Assembly: GCF_001664485.1 (NCBI RefSeq)
Contig: NZ_CP013630.1
Coordinates: 4,128,501 to 4,192,500, forward strand
Length of the DNA: 64,000 bases
Direction: 5' to 3'
Source: Rhizobium sp. N324
GTDB lineage: Bacteria > Pseudomonadota > Alphaproteobacteria > Rhizobiales > Rhizobiaceae
Position numbers and translations under genes: made by a program. How positions within the stretch are numbered: position 1 is the first letter of the stretch; the number at the start of each line of letters is the position of its first letter. Positions 9,696 through 18,685 of the stretch are shown here, piece by piece. The notes under the pieces are model-generated. The model had not been told where the DNA came from. It saw only the letters and a list, made by a program, of their open reading frames with translations, and made no database searches.

Positions 9696-10475
9696 ATGGA
9701 GCTGAAGGGGAAGATCGCATTGGTGACGGGCGCCGGATCCGGCATCGGCAAGGCGGCCGCCTTGAGGCTCGCCGCCGAGGGAGCAAGGGTCGCCGTCTTG
9801 AGCCGCACTGCCAGCGAGGTCGAAAAGACTTGCGCCGAGATCAAGGCCGCCGGCGGCGGATCGATCGCACTGGCGGCCGATACCAGCGACGAAGCGCAAA
9901 TGCGCGCCGCCATGGAGCAATTGACCACCGCCTTCGGCGACCTCGACATCGTTGTCGCCAATGCCGGCATCAACGGCGTCTGGGCGCCGATCGACGATCT
10001 GAGGCCGGATGAATGGGACAAGACCATCGCCGTCAATTTGCGCGGCACCTATCTGACCCTGCATCTGACAGTCCCGTATCTGAAGCGCCGCGGCGGGTCG
10101 ATCGTCGTCGTCTCCTCGATCAACGGCACCCGCACCTTCACCACGCCGGGCGCCACCGCCTATACCGCAACCAAGGCCGGCCAGGTCGCCATGGTCCAGC
10201 AGCTCGCCCTCGAACTCGGCCGTCACGGCATCCGCGTCAATGCCGTCTGCCCCGGCGAGATCGAGACCAATATCGGCGCCAACACGGACAGCCGCCACCG
10301 CGAGGAGACGGAGGTGCCGGTCATCTGGCCGCAAGGGGATATCCCGATCGCCGGCGGTAAAGCGGGCAAGAGCGAGGACGTCGCCGAAACCATTCTCTTC
10401 CTCGCCTCCGACCGCGCCCGGCACATCACCGGGACGCCGATCTGGATCGACGGCGGCCAGGGGCTGCTGCGATAG
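9696..10475 (+). CDS. Short-chain dehydrogenase/reductase
   Basis: A 259-residue classical SDR: TGAGSGIG cofactor motif near residues 12-19, NAGI at about 91, and YTATK catalytic pair at about 155-159. C-terminal FLASDRARHITGTPIWIDGGQGLLR is typical of the family and marks a full-length protein. Neighbours (a DoxX protein upstream and a convergent cyclase gene) do not reveal a substrate. Confidence 0.85.
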   Translation: MELKGKIALVTGAGSGIGKAAALRLAAEGARVAVLSRTASEVEKTCAEIKAAGGGSIALAADTSDEAQMRAAMEQLTTAFGDLDIVVANAGINGVWAPIDDLRPDEWDKTIAVNLRGTYLTLHLTVPYLKRRGGSIVVVSSINGTRTFTTPGATAYTATKAGQVAMVQQLALELGRHGIRVNAVCPGEIETNIGANTDSRHREETEVPVIWPQGDIPIAGGKAGKSEDVAETILFLASDRARHITGTPIWIDGGQGLLR

Positions 10476-10493
10476 CGCCCGATCCTGCGACGA

Positions 10494-11711
10494 TCAGGTG
10501 TTGAGGCGTGCACCGTCGAGCGTATAGAGTTCCTGCGCGCGCTGCACGCCGCGCAATGCATAGCGCCCGACGCAGGCGATTGCCGCGCGCTGCTCCTCCG
10601 GTATCGCAGCGACGAAATCGGAGGAGATCAGCAGGTTGAGATCGACTGAACGGCACATCGAGGCGATGCGGCTGACCTCGTTGACGGCAGGGCCGATAAC
10701 CGTGAAATCCAGCCGGTCCTGACTGCCGATATTGCCGTAGAAGACGTCGCCGATATGCAGGCCGATATAGACATCCGTCGTTGGCCGGCCATCGGCGGCG
10801 CGCGCAGCGTTGAGCTTGCCAAGCTTTTCCCGCAGCAGCGCTTCGGCGCGTAGCGCCGCGCGGCAGGTCTCGGCCGGCACCTCGCCTTTGAAGATGGCAA
10901 GCACGCCGTCGCCGATCAGCTTCAGCACGTTGCCGCCCGCCTCGTGGATCGCCGAGATCGCCACCTCGCTGTAATCGTTGAGCAGCGGGATGATTTCCTC
11001 CGGCGGCACGCGATCGGAAATCTTGGTGTAGTTCAACAGATCGGAAAACCACAGCGCCGCCGAAATCCGTTCCGATTTGCCGCGGCTGATCTTGCCTTCC
11101 ATCACCTGGCGCGCCGCATCCTCGCCGAGATAGACCTCGGCAATGGTGCGGGCGATGCGTCCGAGCGCGACGCACTTGATCGCCAGCCCCAGCACCGGCA
11201 CCAGCTTGCGCAGGATGGCGAGGTCGTGATCGGAAAAGCCTTGCGGGTGTCTGGTTGCGAAATGCGAAAAGAAGCAATCCATTTCGCCGATCGTGCCGGC
11301 CTCCGTGAAACGATGCATCAGCGCCACGAAATCCGTGTGGCCGGCTTCAGCGATCGTATCGAGCATGGTGAAATCAATCGGATCGCCGAAGCCGATGCGC
11401 CGGCGGATCTCCCGTTCATTGCTGGACCAAAGATGATAGAAGGCCGAACGTTGCCAGTTCGACGCCGCCTCGCCCGAGCTCGTCGGGCCATATTCGAATT
11501 CGGTCTCGACCTCCTCCACGCTGTCCCAGCGGAAGGCGCGGCCTTCATGCACCGGGTGCAGCGTATCCATCAGCGCCAGGCCGCGGTCGAGCGGCAGGCC
11601 GGCATTCCGGCAGGCTGCGCAAAAGCCGGTCATGAGTTCGACTTCGGAAGCGCCCTTCAGTCCCTGCTCCGTGATCCAGGCTGCAATCGTGCTGACGTCG
11701 CTATAATCCAT
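10494..11711 (-). CDS. Class III adenylate cyclase with an N-terminal sensory region
   Basis: A 405-residue protein. The C-terminal half, from about residue 205, is a class III nucleotide cyclase domain. The two metal-binding aspartates lie in FSDL and IGDGVLAIF, the adenine-selecting Lys and Asp in GNVLKLIG and LDFTVIG, and the transition-state Asn/Arg in AVNEVSRI. This residue set predicts ATP as substrate. The N-terminal half shows no membrane segment and a distant relation to the protein at 25463-26686, which has the same layout. I start it at 11711 (MDYSDVS). It is monocistronic, convergent with the SDR gene and behind a lacI-type gene. Confidence 0.83.
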   Translation of the reverse strand: MDYSDVSTIAAWITEQGLKGASEVELMTGFCAACRNAGLPLDRGLALMDTLHPVHEGRAFRWDSVEEVETEFEYGPTSSGEAASNWQRSAFYHLWSSNEREIRRRIGFGDPIDFTMLDTIAEAGHTDFVALMHRFTEAGTIGEMDCFFSHFATRHPQGFSDHDLAILRKLVPVLGLAIKCVALGRIARTIAEVYLGEDAARQVMEGKISRGKSERISAALWFSDLLNYTKISDRVPPEEIIPLLNDYSEVAISAIHEAGGNVLKLIGDGVLAIFKGEVPAETCRAALRAEALLREKLGKLNAARAADGRPTTDVYIGLHIGDVFYGNIGSQDRLDFTVIGPAVNEVSRIASMCRSVDLNLLISSDFVAAIPEEQRAAIACVGRYALRGVQRAQELYTLDGARLNT

Positions 11712-11775
11712 GCCGCTCACCTTCACTCTCGCCCAAGCTGTAGTCCGAATTCGCCATCGAAGAAAGCCAATTGCC

Positions 11776-12801
11776 TCAATCGGCGGCGGGCATGTTGTAG
11801 GGCGTGACGATTTCGACTGAAGAAAGCGAGGCCGGAACCGCCCGTCCCGCTGACGTCGCCCGACCCGCGATCGCCCTGAAAGCCGAACGCGCATCGGTTC
11901 TGAGATCATGATGCAGCACGAAGCCGATCCGGCGCGCGGCAAGCAAGGCCCGATTGTCGGCGTCGAGATCATGCGCGACGAAGACGCGGACCGGCCGGCT
12001 GGCCGCATCGAAGGCCGCCAGCACCGCCCGATTGCCGCCGCCGATCGAATAGACGGCGTTGATGGCGGGATCGGCCACCAAGGCTGCCGCCGCAAGCGTT
12101 CCCGTCGCCGCATCGCTGCCGTGGCCCTCGCTGATTTCGGTGATGCCGATGTCGGAATAGTGTGCGCGGATGATGCGGCGAAAGCCGATCTCGCGCTCCT
12201 CCTCGCCGCGAAACCGCCCACTCGACAGCGTCACGAGCACCTTGCCGCCGCGGCTGCCGAGCACTTCGCCGATCAGATAGGCGGCGGTCTCCCCCGCCGC
12301 CCGGTTGTCGGCGCCGGCATAGGCGATGCGCGCCGAATTCGGTAGGTCGGTCACCAGCGTCACCACAGGAATGCCGGCCGAATCCGCCCGCGCGACGGCG
12401 GCCGCCACCTCAACGACATCTGGCGCCTTGAGCACGATGCCATCACTGCCGCGCAGCCGGATGCGGTCGAGAAGCTGCACCATCTCGGCCGGCTTCATCA
12501 CCTCAGCGAAATGGAACCGGCAGCGAAAGACGCCGGGCAGAAAAGCCGCCATTTCCGCCTCGAAGGCGGCACGCACCGCATCGCTGAAACGCTGCGGCGT
12601 CTCCATGACGATATCGATCGCCAGCGTTCGCCCGCTCGCCACCGCCCCGGCCTGCTGCTTTTCCAACTCGGCGATCGCCGCCTTCACCCGCATTTCCGTC
12701 TGTTGACGCACACCCGGCCGGCCGTTCAGCACCCGGTCGACAGTCGCGGTGCTGAGGCCCGCCTGAAAGGCGATATCCTTGACAAGGAAGAGATGGGTCA
12801 T
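11776..12801 (-). CDS. LacI family transcriptional regulator
   Basis: A 341-residue LacI/GalR repressor. The N-terminal HTH is VKDIAFQAGLSTATVDRVLNG followed by the hinge region. The remainder is a periplasmic-binding-like sugar sensor, with AYAGADNRAAGETAAYLIGE and FVAHDLDADNRALLA as typical blocks. It is divergent from the PhyH dioxygenase gene (93 bp apart) and so probably controls the glycoside locus 12.9-23 kb. The intergenic DNA contains the repeated words TTTGATGGCTT and TTTGATGGATT, but I see no clean dyad. The inducer is unknown. Confidence 0.87.
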   Translation of the reverse strand: MTHLFLVKDIAFQAGLSTATVDRVLNGRPGVRQQTEMRVKAAIAELEKQQAGAVASGRTLAIDIVMETPQRFSDAVRAAFEAEMAAFLPGVFRCRFHFAEVMKPAEMVQLLDRIRLRGSDGIVLKAPDVVEVAAAVARADSAGIPVVTLVTDLPNSARIAYAGADNRAAGETAAYLIGEVLGSRGGKVLVTLSSGRFRGEEEREIGFRRIIRAHYSDIGITEISEGHGSDAATGTLAAAALVADPAINAVYSIGGGNRAVLAAFDAASRPVRVFVAHDLDADNRALLAARRIGFVLHHDLRTDARSAFRAIAGRATSAGRAVPASLSSVEIVTPYNMPAAD

Positions 12802-12893
12802 GGATTCCGTTTGATGGCTTTTTGATGGATTTCTGATCTATATCACCTCTCATCACGGCGTATAGTGCCTCATTCGAAAAAGGAGGAGGCATC

Positions 12894-14081
12894 ATGAAGA
12901 CCGACAATCCGAGAAAATTGCGCGCCGACCGTGTCTGGCTGAGCGAAGACAGCTGCGATCTCGATGATTTTCGACGCCTGGCGGAAAAGACCACCGCGCT
13001 TGCCGATTATCCCACCGCGTCAGCAGTCGAAAAGAACGTGCTGGTCTATGACAGCCGCAAGGTGACGGCAGCAACCGCGACGCCGGAAGATCGGCGCGCC
13101 GTGCTGGCCGAAATCTGCGAGGCCTTCGGTGAAGGCCCTGGTGTCGTCGTATTCAAACACGCCTATGAAGATACCGGTATCATCGACCGCGCCAGCGCGA
13201 TCTTCGATGCGATCATCGAGGAGCAGCATCGCACCTCGACCGGCGGCGGCGATCACTTTGCCAAGCCCGGCGCCAACGACCGCATCTGGAACTCGCTGGA
13301 GAAACATTGCCTCGCCGACCCAACGAATTTTGCCGAATATTACGGCAATGCCATTGTAGCCCTGGCAAGCCAAGCCTGGCTCGGCCTGAGTTACCAGATG
13401 ACGGCGCAGGTCAACCGGGTCAATCCGGGCGGGGCGGCGCAGTCGGCCCATCGCGACTACCATCTCGGCTTCCAGTCGTCTCAGGTCATCGAGCAGTTTC
13501 CGGCGCATGTGCACCGCCTTTCGCCGGTGCTGACCCTGCAGGGCGCGGTCGCCCATTGCGACATGCCGCTCGAAAGCGGCCCGACGCTCTTCCTGCCGCA
13601 CAGCCAGACCTATGTGCCCGGCTATCTCGCGCTCAAGCGTCAGGAGTTCCGGGATTATTTCGAGGCCAACCATATCCAGCTGCCGCTCGAAAAAGGCGAC
13701 GTCGTCTTCTTCAATCCCGCCCTCTTCCACGCCGCCGGCACCAACCGCTCGACCGACATCAAGCGCGTCGCCAACCTGCTGCAGGTCTCCTCCGCCTTCG
13801 GCCGGGCAATGGAAACCGTCAACCGCGAGAGAATGAGCGCCAGGCTCTTTCCCGCCTTGAAAGCCCTGCACGGCAGGCTCTCGCCCGATGAAATCGCCAA
13901 CGCCGTCGCCGCCTGCGCCGAAGGTTATTCCTTCCCGACCAATCTCGACCGCGACCCGCCGCTCGGCGGCCTGGCGCCGAAGACGCAGGCACAGTTGATG
14001 CATGAGGCGCTGCAGGAAGGCTGGAGCGACGAAGCCTTTACGGCAGCGCTTGCCGAGCAGGCGCGGAAGAAATTGAGCTGA
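12894..14081 (+). CDS. Phytanoyl-CoA dioxygenase (PhyH) family protein
   Basis: A 395-residue Fe(II)/2-oxoglutarate-dependent oxygenase of the PhyH family. The iron-binding triad appears as His186-Arg-Asp188 in SAHRDYHLG and His279 in ALFHAAGTNRS; the Arg of the last motif would bind 2-oxoglutarate. Family members hydroxylate diverse small molecules. The context is unusual: it is the first gene of a run with SDR, SMP-30 lactonase and GH2 glycosidase genes, divergent from a LacI regulator. I infer oxidation of a sugar or of the aglycone of a glycoside. The ATG at 12894 has a strong ribosome site (AAAGGAGGAGG). Confidence 0.85.
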   Translation: MKTDNPRKLRADRVWLSEDSCDLDDFRRLAEKTTALADYPTASAVEKNVLVYDSRKVTAATATPEDRRAVLAEICEAFGEGPGVVVFKHAYEDTGIIDRASAIFDAIIEEQHRTSTGGGDHFAKPGANDRIWNSLEKHCLADPTNFAEYYGNAIVALASQAWLGLSYQMTAQVNRVNPGGAAQSAHRDYHLGFQSSQVIEQFPAHVHRLSPVLTLQGAVAHCDMPLESGPTLFLPHSQTYVPGYLALKRQEFRDYFEANHIQLPLEKGDVVFFNPALFHAAGTNRSTDIKRVANLLQVSSAFGRAMETVNRERMSARLFPALKALHGRLSPDEIANAVAACAEGYSFPTNLDRDPPLGGLAPKTQAQLMHEALQEGWSDEAFTAALAEQARKKLS

Positions 14082-14095
14082 ACTTGGAGACTGGA

Positions 14096-14213
14096 GCCCC
14101 CTCATCCGCCTGCCGGCACCTTCTCCCCGCCGGGGAGAAGAGACTTGCCGCAACGTCTCGATTCCCCCTTCTACCCAACGGGGAGAAGGTGCCCGTAGGG
14201 CGGATGAGGGGGC
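14096..14213. repeat. Large palindromic intergenic repeat (rhizobial type)
   Basis: A 118-bp element whose outer arms, GCCCCCTCATCCGCC and GGCGGATGAGGGGGC, are exact complements, with inner arms around CACCTTCTCCCCG and CGGGGAGAAGGTG. It fits the RIME/ABC-like mosaic palindromes of Rhizobiaceae. A related copy occurs at 27800-27941. It separates the PhyH gene from the SDR gene. Confidence 0.75.
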
Positions 14214-14282
14214 CACCCGCACTGCCATAATCCCTTCCCGCACGCGGGAGGCCCTTCGCATATCATCACCAGGAGGAACCAT

Positions 14283-15104
14283 ATGAGCACGGACCACGGC
14301 CGTCTCGACGGCAAGATCGCCATCGTCACCGGCGGCACGCAAGGATTGGGCGCCGCCATCGCCCATCTCTTCGCCGAACGCGGCGCGGAGGGCATCGTCA
14401 TCTGCGGCCGCAACGAAGCCAAGGGCAAGGCGAAGGCGGCGGAGATTTCGGCCGCGACCGGCGCGAAGGTCGTCTACGTCAGAGCCGATCTCGGCAAGGT
14501 CGAGGATGCGCAGAATGTCGTCCACGCCTGTGACGAGGCCTTCGGCCGGATCGACGCGCTGGTCAATGCCGCCGCCATCACCGATCGCGGCACCATCCTC
14601 GACACCAGCCCCGAACTCTTCGACGCCATGTTCGCCGTCAATGTGCGCGCGCCGTTCTTCCTGATGCAGGAGACGGTGAAGGTCATGCGCCGCGAAAAGA
14701 CCGAGGGCACGATCGTCAATATCGGCTCGATGTCGGCCAAGGCAGGCCAGCCCTTCATCGCCGCCTATTGCGCCTCCAAGGGGGCGCTGGAAACGCTGAC
14801 GAAAAACACCGCCTATGCGCTATTGCGCAACCGTATCCGCGTCAACGGCCTGAATATCGGCTGGATGGCTTCCGAGGGTGAGGATCGGATCCAGCGCGAA
14901 TTTCACAATGCACCCGCCGACTGGTTGGAGAAGGCGGCCGCAAGCCAGCCCTTCGGCCGGCTCGTCGATCCGCATGAGGTAGCGCGCGCCTGCGCCTATC
15001 TGTCGTCGGCCGAATCCGGGCTGATGACCGGCTCGGTCATCTGCTTCGACCAGTCGATCTGGGGCGCTTACGACGGCTCGCCGCATCCTGTCGTCGCCCT
15101 CTGA
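14283..15104 (+). CDS. Short-chain dehydrogenase/reductase of the glycoside locus
   Basis: A 273-residue classical SDR: TGGTQGLG near residues 17-24, NAAAITDRG, and the catalytic YCASK at about 161-165. The C-terminus ends in GSVICFDQSIWGAYDGSPHPV, longer than in typical sugar SDRs. The ribosome site is AGGAGG before the ATG. It lies in the same direction as the SMP-30 lactonase gene 97 bp downstream. A dehydrogenase followed by a lactonase suggests aldose-to-lactone-to-acid oxidation; this pairing is inference. Confidence 0.84.
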   Translation: MSTDHGRLDGKIAIVTGGTQGLGAAIAHLFAERGAEGIVICGRNEAKGKAKAAEISAATGAKVVYVRADLGKVEDAQNVVHACDEAFGRIDALVNAAAITDRGTILDTSPELFDAMFAVNVRAPFFLMQETVKVMRREKTEGTIVNIGSMSAKAGQPFIAAYCASKGALETLTKNTAYALLRNRIRVNGLNIGWMASEGEDRIQREFHNAPADWLEKAAASQPFGRLVDPHEVARACAYLSSAESGLMTGSVICFDQSIWGAYDGSPHPVVAL

Positions 15105-15113
15105 TGAACACCG

Positions 15114-15141
15114 GAGCCAGGCATTTCCCACCGCCTGGCTC
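15114..15141. promoter_or_regulatory. Intercistronic hairpin behind the SDR gene
   Basis: GAGCCAGGC and GCCTGGCTC pair perfectly 9 nt after the SDR stop. No T-run follows on the plus strand, so it may be an mRNA-stability hairpin rather than a terminator. Confidence 0.5.
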
Positions 15142-15201
15142 TGGCACCTCCCCGCATTTGTCGTTAGGAAGAGGGCGACAGCATTTGAGGAGGAAACCGC
15201 C

Positions 15202-16113
15202 GTGGCCGAGAACCCAATTTATGACATCCGCGACGAACGCTTCAATGCTCTGGTCATCGGCAACGCCGCTCTCGAAGAGCTTTATTCCGGCTGCCGCTGG
15301 ACGGAAGGCCCGGTCTGGTTTTCCGACCTCAACTGTCTTCTCTGGAGCGATATCCCGAACGAACGCATGATGCGCTGGACGCCGGATGGCACAGTTTCGA
15401 TCTTCCGCTCGCCCTCCAACTACGTCAACGGCAACACCCGCGACCGGCAGGGCCGGCTGGTCTCCTGCGAACATGGCGGCCGCCGCGTCACCCGCACCGA
15501 ACCGGACGGCACCATCACCATTCTCGCCGACAGCTACAAGGGCAAAAGGCTGAACTCGCCGAACGACGTCGTCGTGCATTCCGACGGTGGGATTTGGTTC
15601 ACCGATCCGACCTACGGCGTCCTGTCGGATTACGAAGGCCACAAGGCCGAGCCCGAACAGCCGACCCGTAACGTCTACCGGATCGATCCTGCAAGCGGCG
15701 CGATCGAGGCCGTCATCGAGGATTTCATCCAGCCGAACGGCCTTGCCTTCTCGCCCGACGAGACGAAGCTTTACATCGCCGATTCCGGCTCGGCAAAACA
15801 TGAGGTGCCCTGCCACATAAGAGTTTTCGACGTCGTCGACGGCAGGAGGCTTACAAACAGCCGCTATTTCTGCAGCCTCGATGCAGGCCACCCCGACGGT
15901 TTCCGCTTCGACGTCAGCGGCAATCTCTGGACGAGTGCCGGCGACGGCGTGCATTGCTTCTCACCCGACGGCACGCTGCTCGGCAAGATCAAGCTACCGC
16001 AGACCGTCTCCAACCTGACCTTCGGCGGCCCCAAGAAAAACCGGCTTTTCATCACCGCGACGCGTTCGGTCTATTCGATCTATACCAAGACCAACGGCGT
16101 CCAATATCCCTAG
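15202..16113 (+). CDS. SMP-30/gluconolactonase family protein (sugar lactonase)
   Basis: A 303-residue six-bladed beta-propeller lactonase. The metal ligands of the family are visible: Glu in WTEGPVWF, Asn in LNSPNDVVVHSDG and IQPNGLAFSPD, and Asp in HPDGFRFDVSG. Such enzymes open sugar lactones to the free acids. The start is a GTG at 15202 behind AGGAGG, which matches where homology begins. Upstream is an SDR and downstream a GH2 glycosidase, fitting stepwise release and oxidation of a sugar. No signal peptide is present, so it is cytoplasmic. Confidence 0.87.
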   Translation: MAENPIYDIRDERFNALVIGNAALEELYSGCRWTEGPVWFSDLNCLLWSDIPNERMMRWTPDGTVSIFRSPSNYVNGNTRDRQGRLVSCEHGGRRVTRTEPDGTITILADSYKGKRLNSPNDVVVHSDGGIWFTDPTYGVLSDYEGHKAEPEQPTRNVYRIDPASGAIEAVIEDFIQPNGLAFSPDETKLYIADSGSAKHEVPCHIRVFDVVDGRRLTNSRYFCSLDAGHPDGFRFDVSGNLWTSAGDGVHCFSPDGTLLGKIKLPQTVSNLTFGGPKKNRLFITATRSVYSIYTKTNGVQYP

Positions 16114-16240
16114 GGAACCCGGCACCGTGTGCGCGACAGCCACAGCCGACGACATCCCCATCGTCGACGAGAACGGCATCGCTCCAATGCATCTCGCCCG
16201 AAAAGGGTGAAGCGGTTGCGGATGACGGCAAGCCTGAAAA

Positions 16241-16282
16241 AAGCTAAAGCGCGTCGCATGAATCGAATGAAATGTGACGCGT
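16241..16282. repeat. Imperfect palindromic intergenic repeat
   Basis: The words GCGTCGCATGAATCG and GAATGAAATGTGACGC form an imperfect dyad after CTAAAGC. A related start (CCTAAAGCGCGTCGC) occurs at 25333, so it appears to be a dispersed rhizobial repeat. Confidence 0.45.
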
Positions 16283-16323
16283 TCCAGCTACTCGCAGCTT
16301 ATTGCATCAAGGAGGAATACAAG

Positions 16324-16389
16324 ATGACCCGATTTTCACGCGCCGAAAGACGCCGCACCGCTCCTGATGCCATGACCGGGAGGGGCTGA
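16324..16389 (+). CDS. Possible 21-codon leader ORF before the GH2 gene
   Basis: An ATG preceded by an excellent ribosome site (AAGGAGG, 8 nt upstream) opens a 21-residue, Arg-rich frame (MTRFSRAERRRTAPDAMTG and then RG). It ends with TGA one base before the GH2 start codon. The GH2 gene's own ribosome site (GGGAGGGG) lies inside this ORF. This layout would allow translational coupling. It may also be chance; no conservation data are available. Confidence 0.35.
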   Translation: MTRFSRAERRRTAPDAMTGRG

Positions 16390-16390
16390 A

Positions 16391-18637
16391 ATGCGTTCCA
16401 TCGTTTCCTTCAACGAAGGCTGGAGTTTCCATGAGGGCTTCGGACAGCGCCTGCTCGAAAGCTTCGACGCCGCCAAGTCCGTCAGCCTGCCCCATACCGC
16501 CGTCGAACTGCCCTTCAACTATTTCGACGAGAAAAGCTATCAGCGCGCCTTCACCTACCAGAAGGTGCTGCGCTGGCTGCCGGAATTCGAAGGCCGCGAG
16601 GTGTCGCTCGTTTTCGACGCCGCCATGGCCGACAGCGTCGTCTATCTGAACGGCGAAGAAATCATCGCCCATAAGGATGGCTACACCCCCTTCGAAGCCC
16701 GCCTCACCGGCAAGCTCGTCAAGGGCGAGAACCTCGTGACCGTCAAGATCGACGGCAGCGAAAACCCCGAGATCCCGCCCTTCGGCGGCCGCATCGATTA
16801 TCTGACCTATGCCGGCATTTACCGCGACGTCTGGCTGAAGGTCACCGACCCCGTCTCGATCCGCAATCTGAAGATCGAAACCACCGACGTGCTTGCCCCG
16901 GAAAAATCGGCGACCATCCGCGTCGATATCGCCAATCCCGAGGGCCGCAGCTTCTCGGCAACCGTCACCGCCACGCTGAAGCAGGCGGACGGCGCAGTGA
17001 TCGCCACCGCGGCGACCGAAACGATCGGCGACCGCACCCGGCTTTCCTTCGGCGGCCTCACCGGCATCACCCTTTGGGACATCACCGATCCCACGCTCTA
17101 CGAAGTCACCATCGAACTCCGGACCGAGCACGGCTCCGACCGTGTCTCCACCCGTTTCGGCTTCCGCACCGCCGAATTCACGCCGGAAGGTTTCCTGTTG
17201 AACGGCAGGCCGCTGAAGCTGCGCGGCCTCAATCGCCACCAGGCCTTCCCCTATGTCGGTTATGCCGCCGGCCGCTCCGCCCAGGAGCGCGACGCCGACA
17301 TTATGAAGAACGTGCTGAAGTGCAATATCGTCCGCACCTCGCATTATCCGCAGTCGAAATGGTTCCTCAACCGCTGCGACGCGATCGGCCTGCTGGTCTT
17401 CGAAGAGATCCCCGGCTGGCAGCATATCGGCGATGCAGACTGGCAGAAGGAATCGATCGAAAACGTCCGCCGCATGATCGAGCGCGACTGGAACCACCCC
17501 TCGATCATCATCTGGGGCGTGCGCATCAACGAATCCCAGGATAATCACGATTTCTACGCCGAGACCAATCGCCTCGCCCGCGAGCTCGACAGCACCCGCC
17601 AGACCGGCGGCGTGCGTTATATCACCGAGAGCGAGCTGCTCGAAGACGTCTACACGATGAACGACTTCATCCTCGGCAACGAGGAACTACCGGGCGCCAA
17701 CCGCCCGCGCACCGTGCTGCGCGGCCAGCAGGAAAATACCGGGCTTTCCGCCAAGGTGCCGTACCTCATCACCGAGTTCAACGGCCATATGCACCCGACC
17801 AAGATCTATGACCAGGAACAGCGCCAGGCCGAGCATGTGCGCCGTCACCTCGATGTGCTGAACGCCGCCTATGGCGATCCGGATATCTCGGGCGCCATCG
17901 GCTGGTGCATGTTCGATTACAACACCCACAAGGATTTCGGCTCCGGCGACCGCATCTGCTATCACGGCGTCATGGACATGTTCCGCGAGCCGAAATTCGC
18001 CGCCTATGCCTATATCAGCCAGTGTGATCCGTCCGAGGAGATCGTCATGAAGCCGGCGACCTTCTGGGCGCGCGGCGAGCGCAATATCGGCGGCGCGCTG
18101 CCGCTGATCATCCTGACCAATTGCGACGAGGTCGAACTGCAATATGGCGGGCTCAGCAAGCGCATTGGCCCGGACCGCGAGAATTATCCGCACCTGCCGC
18201 ATCCGCCCGTCGTGCTCGATCATCGCCACTTCACTGCAGATGAGCTTGGCACCTGGGGCCTCGAATGGATCGACGGCACCTTGACCGGTTATATCGGCGG
18301 CGAGCCGGTGGCCAGCCTGACGCTGGCCGCCGATCCCTTGCCGACGACGCTGGAAATCGTCGCCGACAGCTCGACGCTGAAGGCCCGCGAACGCGACAGC
18401 ACCCGCGTCATCATTCGCGCGCTCGACCAGTGCGGCCAGCGCCTGCCTTTCATGAACGACAGCATTTCGCTGAAGGTGCATGGGCCAGCAAAGATCGTCG
18501 GCCCGGCCAATGTGCCGCTGCAGGGCGGCACCGCCGGCTTCTGGCTGGAGGCGACGGGGCTGGTCGGTGAAATCACCGTCGAAGCGGTTTCCTCGCGTTT
18601 CCCCCCGGTGACCCTCAGCGTGACGGCGGCCGCCTAA
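16391..18637 (+). CDS. Glycoside hydrolase family 2 protein (beta-galactosidase/beta-glucuronidase type)
   Basis: A 748-residue GH2 enzyme. Domain order: sugar-binding jelly roll (about 1-165), immunoglobulin-like domain (about 170-265), TIM barrel (about 270-560) and a C-terminal extension with Ig-like character (about 640-748). The acid/base Glu381 lies in WGVRINESQDN and the nucleophile Glu462 in YLITEFNGH. Conserved GLNRHQAFPYVG opens the barrel. No signal peptide is seen, so a transported glycoside would be cleaved in the cytoplasm. A CUT1 transporter is encoded convergently just downstream. Whether it acts on galactosides, glucuronides or another beta-glycoside cannot be told. Confidence 0.85.
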   Translation: MRSIVSFNEGWSFHEGFGQRLLESFDAAKSVSLPHTAVELPFNYFDEKSYQRAFTYQKVLRWLPEFEGREVSLVFDAAMADSVVYLNGEEIIAHKDGYTPFEARLTGKLVKGENLVTVKIDGSENPEIPPFGGRIDYLTYAGIYRDVWLKVTDPVSIRNLKIETTDVLAPEKSATIRVDIANPEGRSFSATVTATLKQADGAVIATAATETIGDRTRLSFGGLTGITLWDITDPTLYEVTIELRTEHGSDRVSTRFGFRTAEFTPEGFLLNGRPLKLRGLNRHQAFPYVGYAAGRSAQERDADIMKNVLKCNIVRTSHYPQSKWFLNRCDAIGLLVFEEIPGWQHIGDADWQKESIENVRRMIERDWNHPSIIIWGVRINESQDNHDFYAETNRLARELDSTRQTGGVRYITESELLEDVYTMNDFILGNEELPGANRPRTVLRGQQENTGLSAKVPYLITEFNGHMHPTKIYDQEQRQAEHVRRHLDVLNAAYGDPDISGAIGWCMFDYNTHKDFGSGDRICYHGVMDMFREPKFAAYAYISQCDPSEEIVMKPATFWARGERNIGGALPLIILTNCDEVELQYGGLSKRIGPDRENYPHLPHPPVVLDHRHFTADELGTWGLEWIDGTLTGYIGGEPVASLTLAADPLPTTLEIVADSSTLKARERDSTRVIIRALDQCGQRLPFMNDSISLKVHGPAKIVGPANVPLQGGTAGFWLEATGLVGEITVEAVSSRFPPVTLSVTAAA

Positions 18638-18649
18638 TTTAGTGCAGAA

Positions 18650-18673
18650 CCGCGCGTCTTATCAGGCGCGCGG
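18650..18673. terminator. Bidirectional hairpin between convergent GH2 and ABC genes
   Basis: CCGCGCG (18650-18656) pairs with CGCGCGG (18667-18673). It lies 12 bp after the GH2 stop and 12 bp after the stop of the convergent ATPase gene, so it probably ends both transcripts. Confidence 0.6.
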
Positions 18674-18685
18674 CTCCGATGGCCA

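Noticed and set aside
13020..14525. Long open frame (501 codons) on the minus strand opposite the PhyH gene
   Set aside because: It mirrors the PhyH gene, which has clear family motifs. High GC makes such shadow frames common; the translated product has no recognisable fold and lacks a ribosome site.
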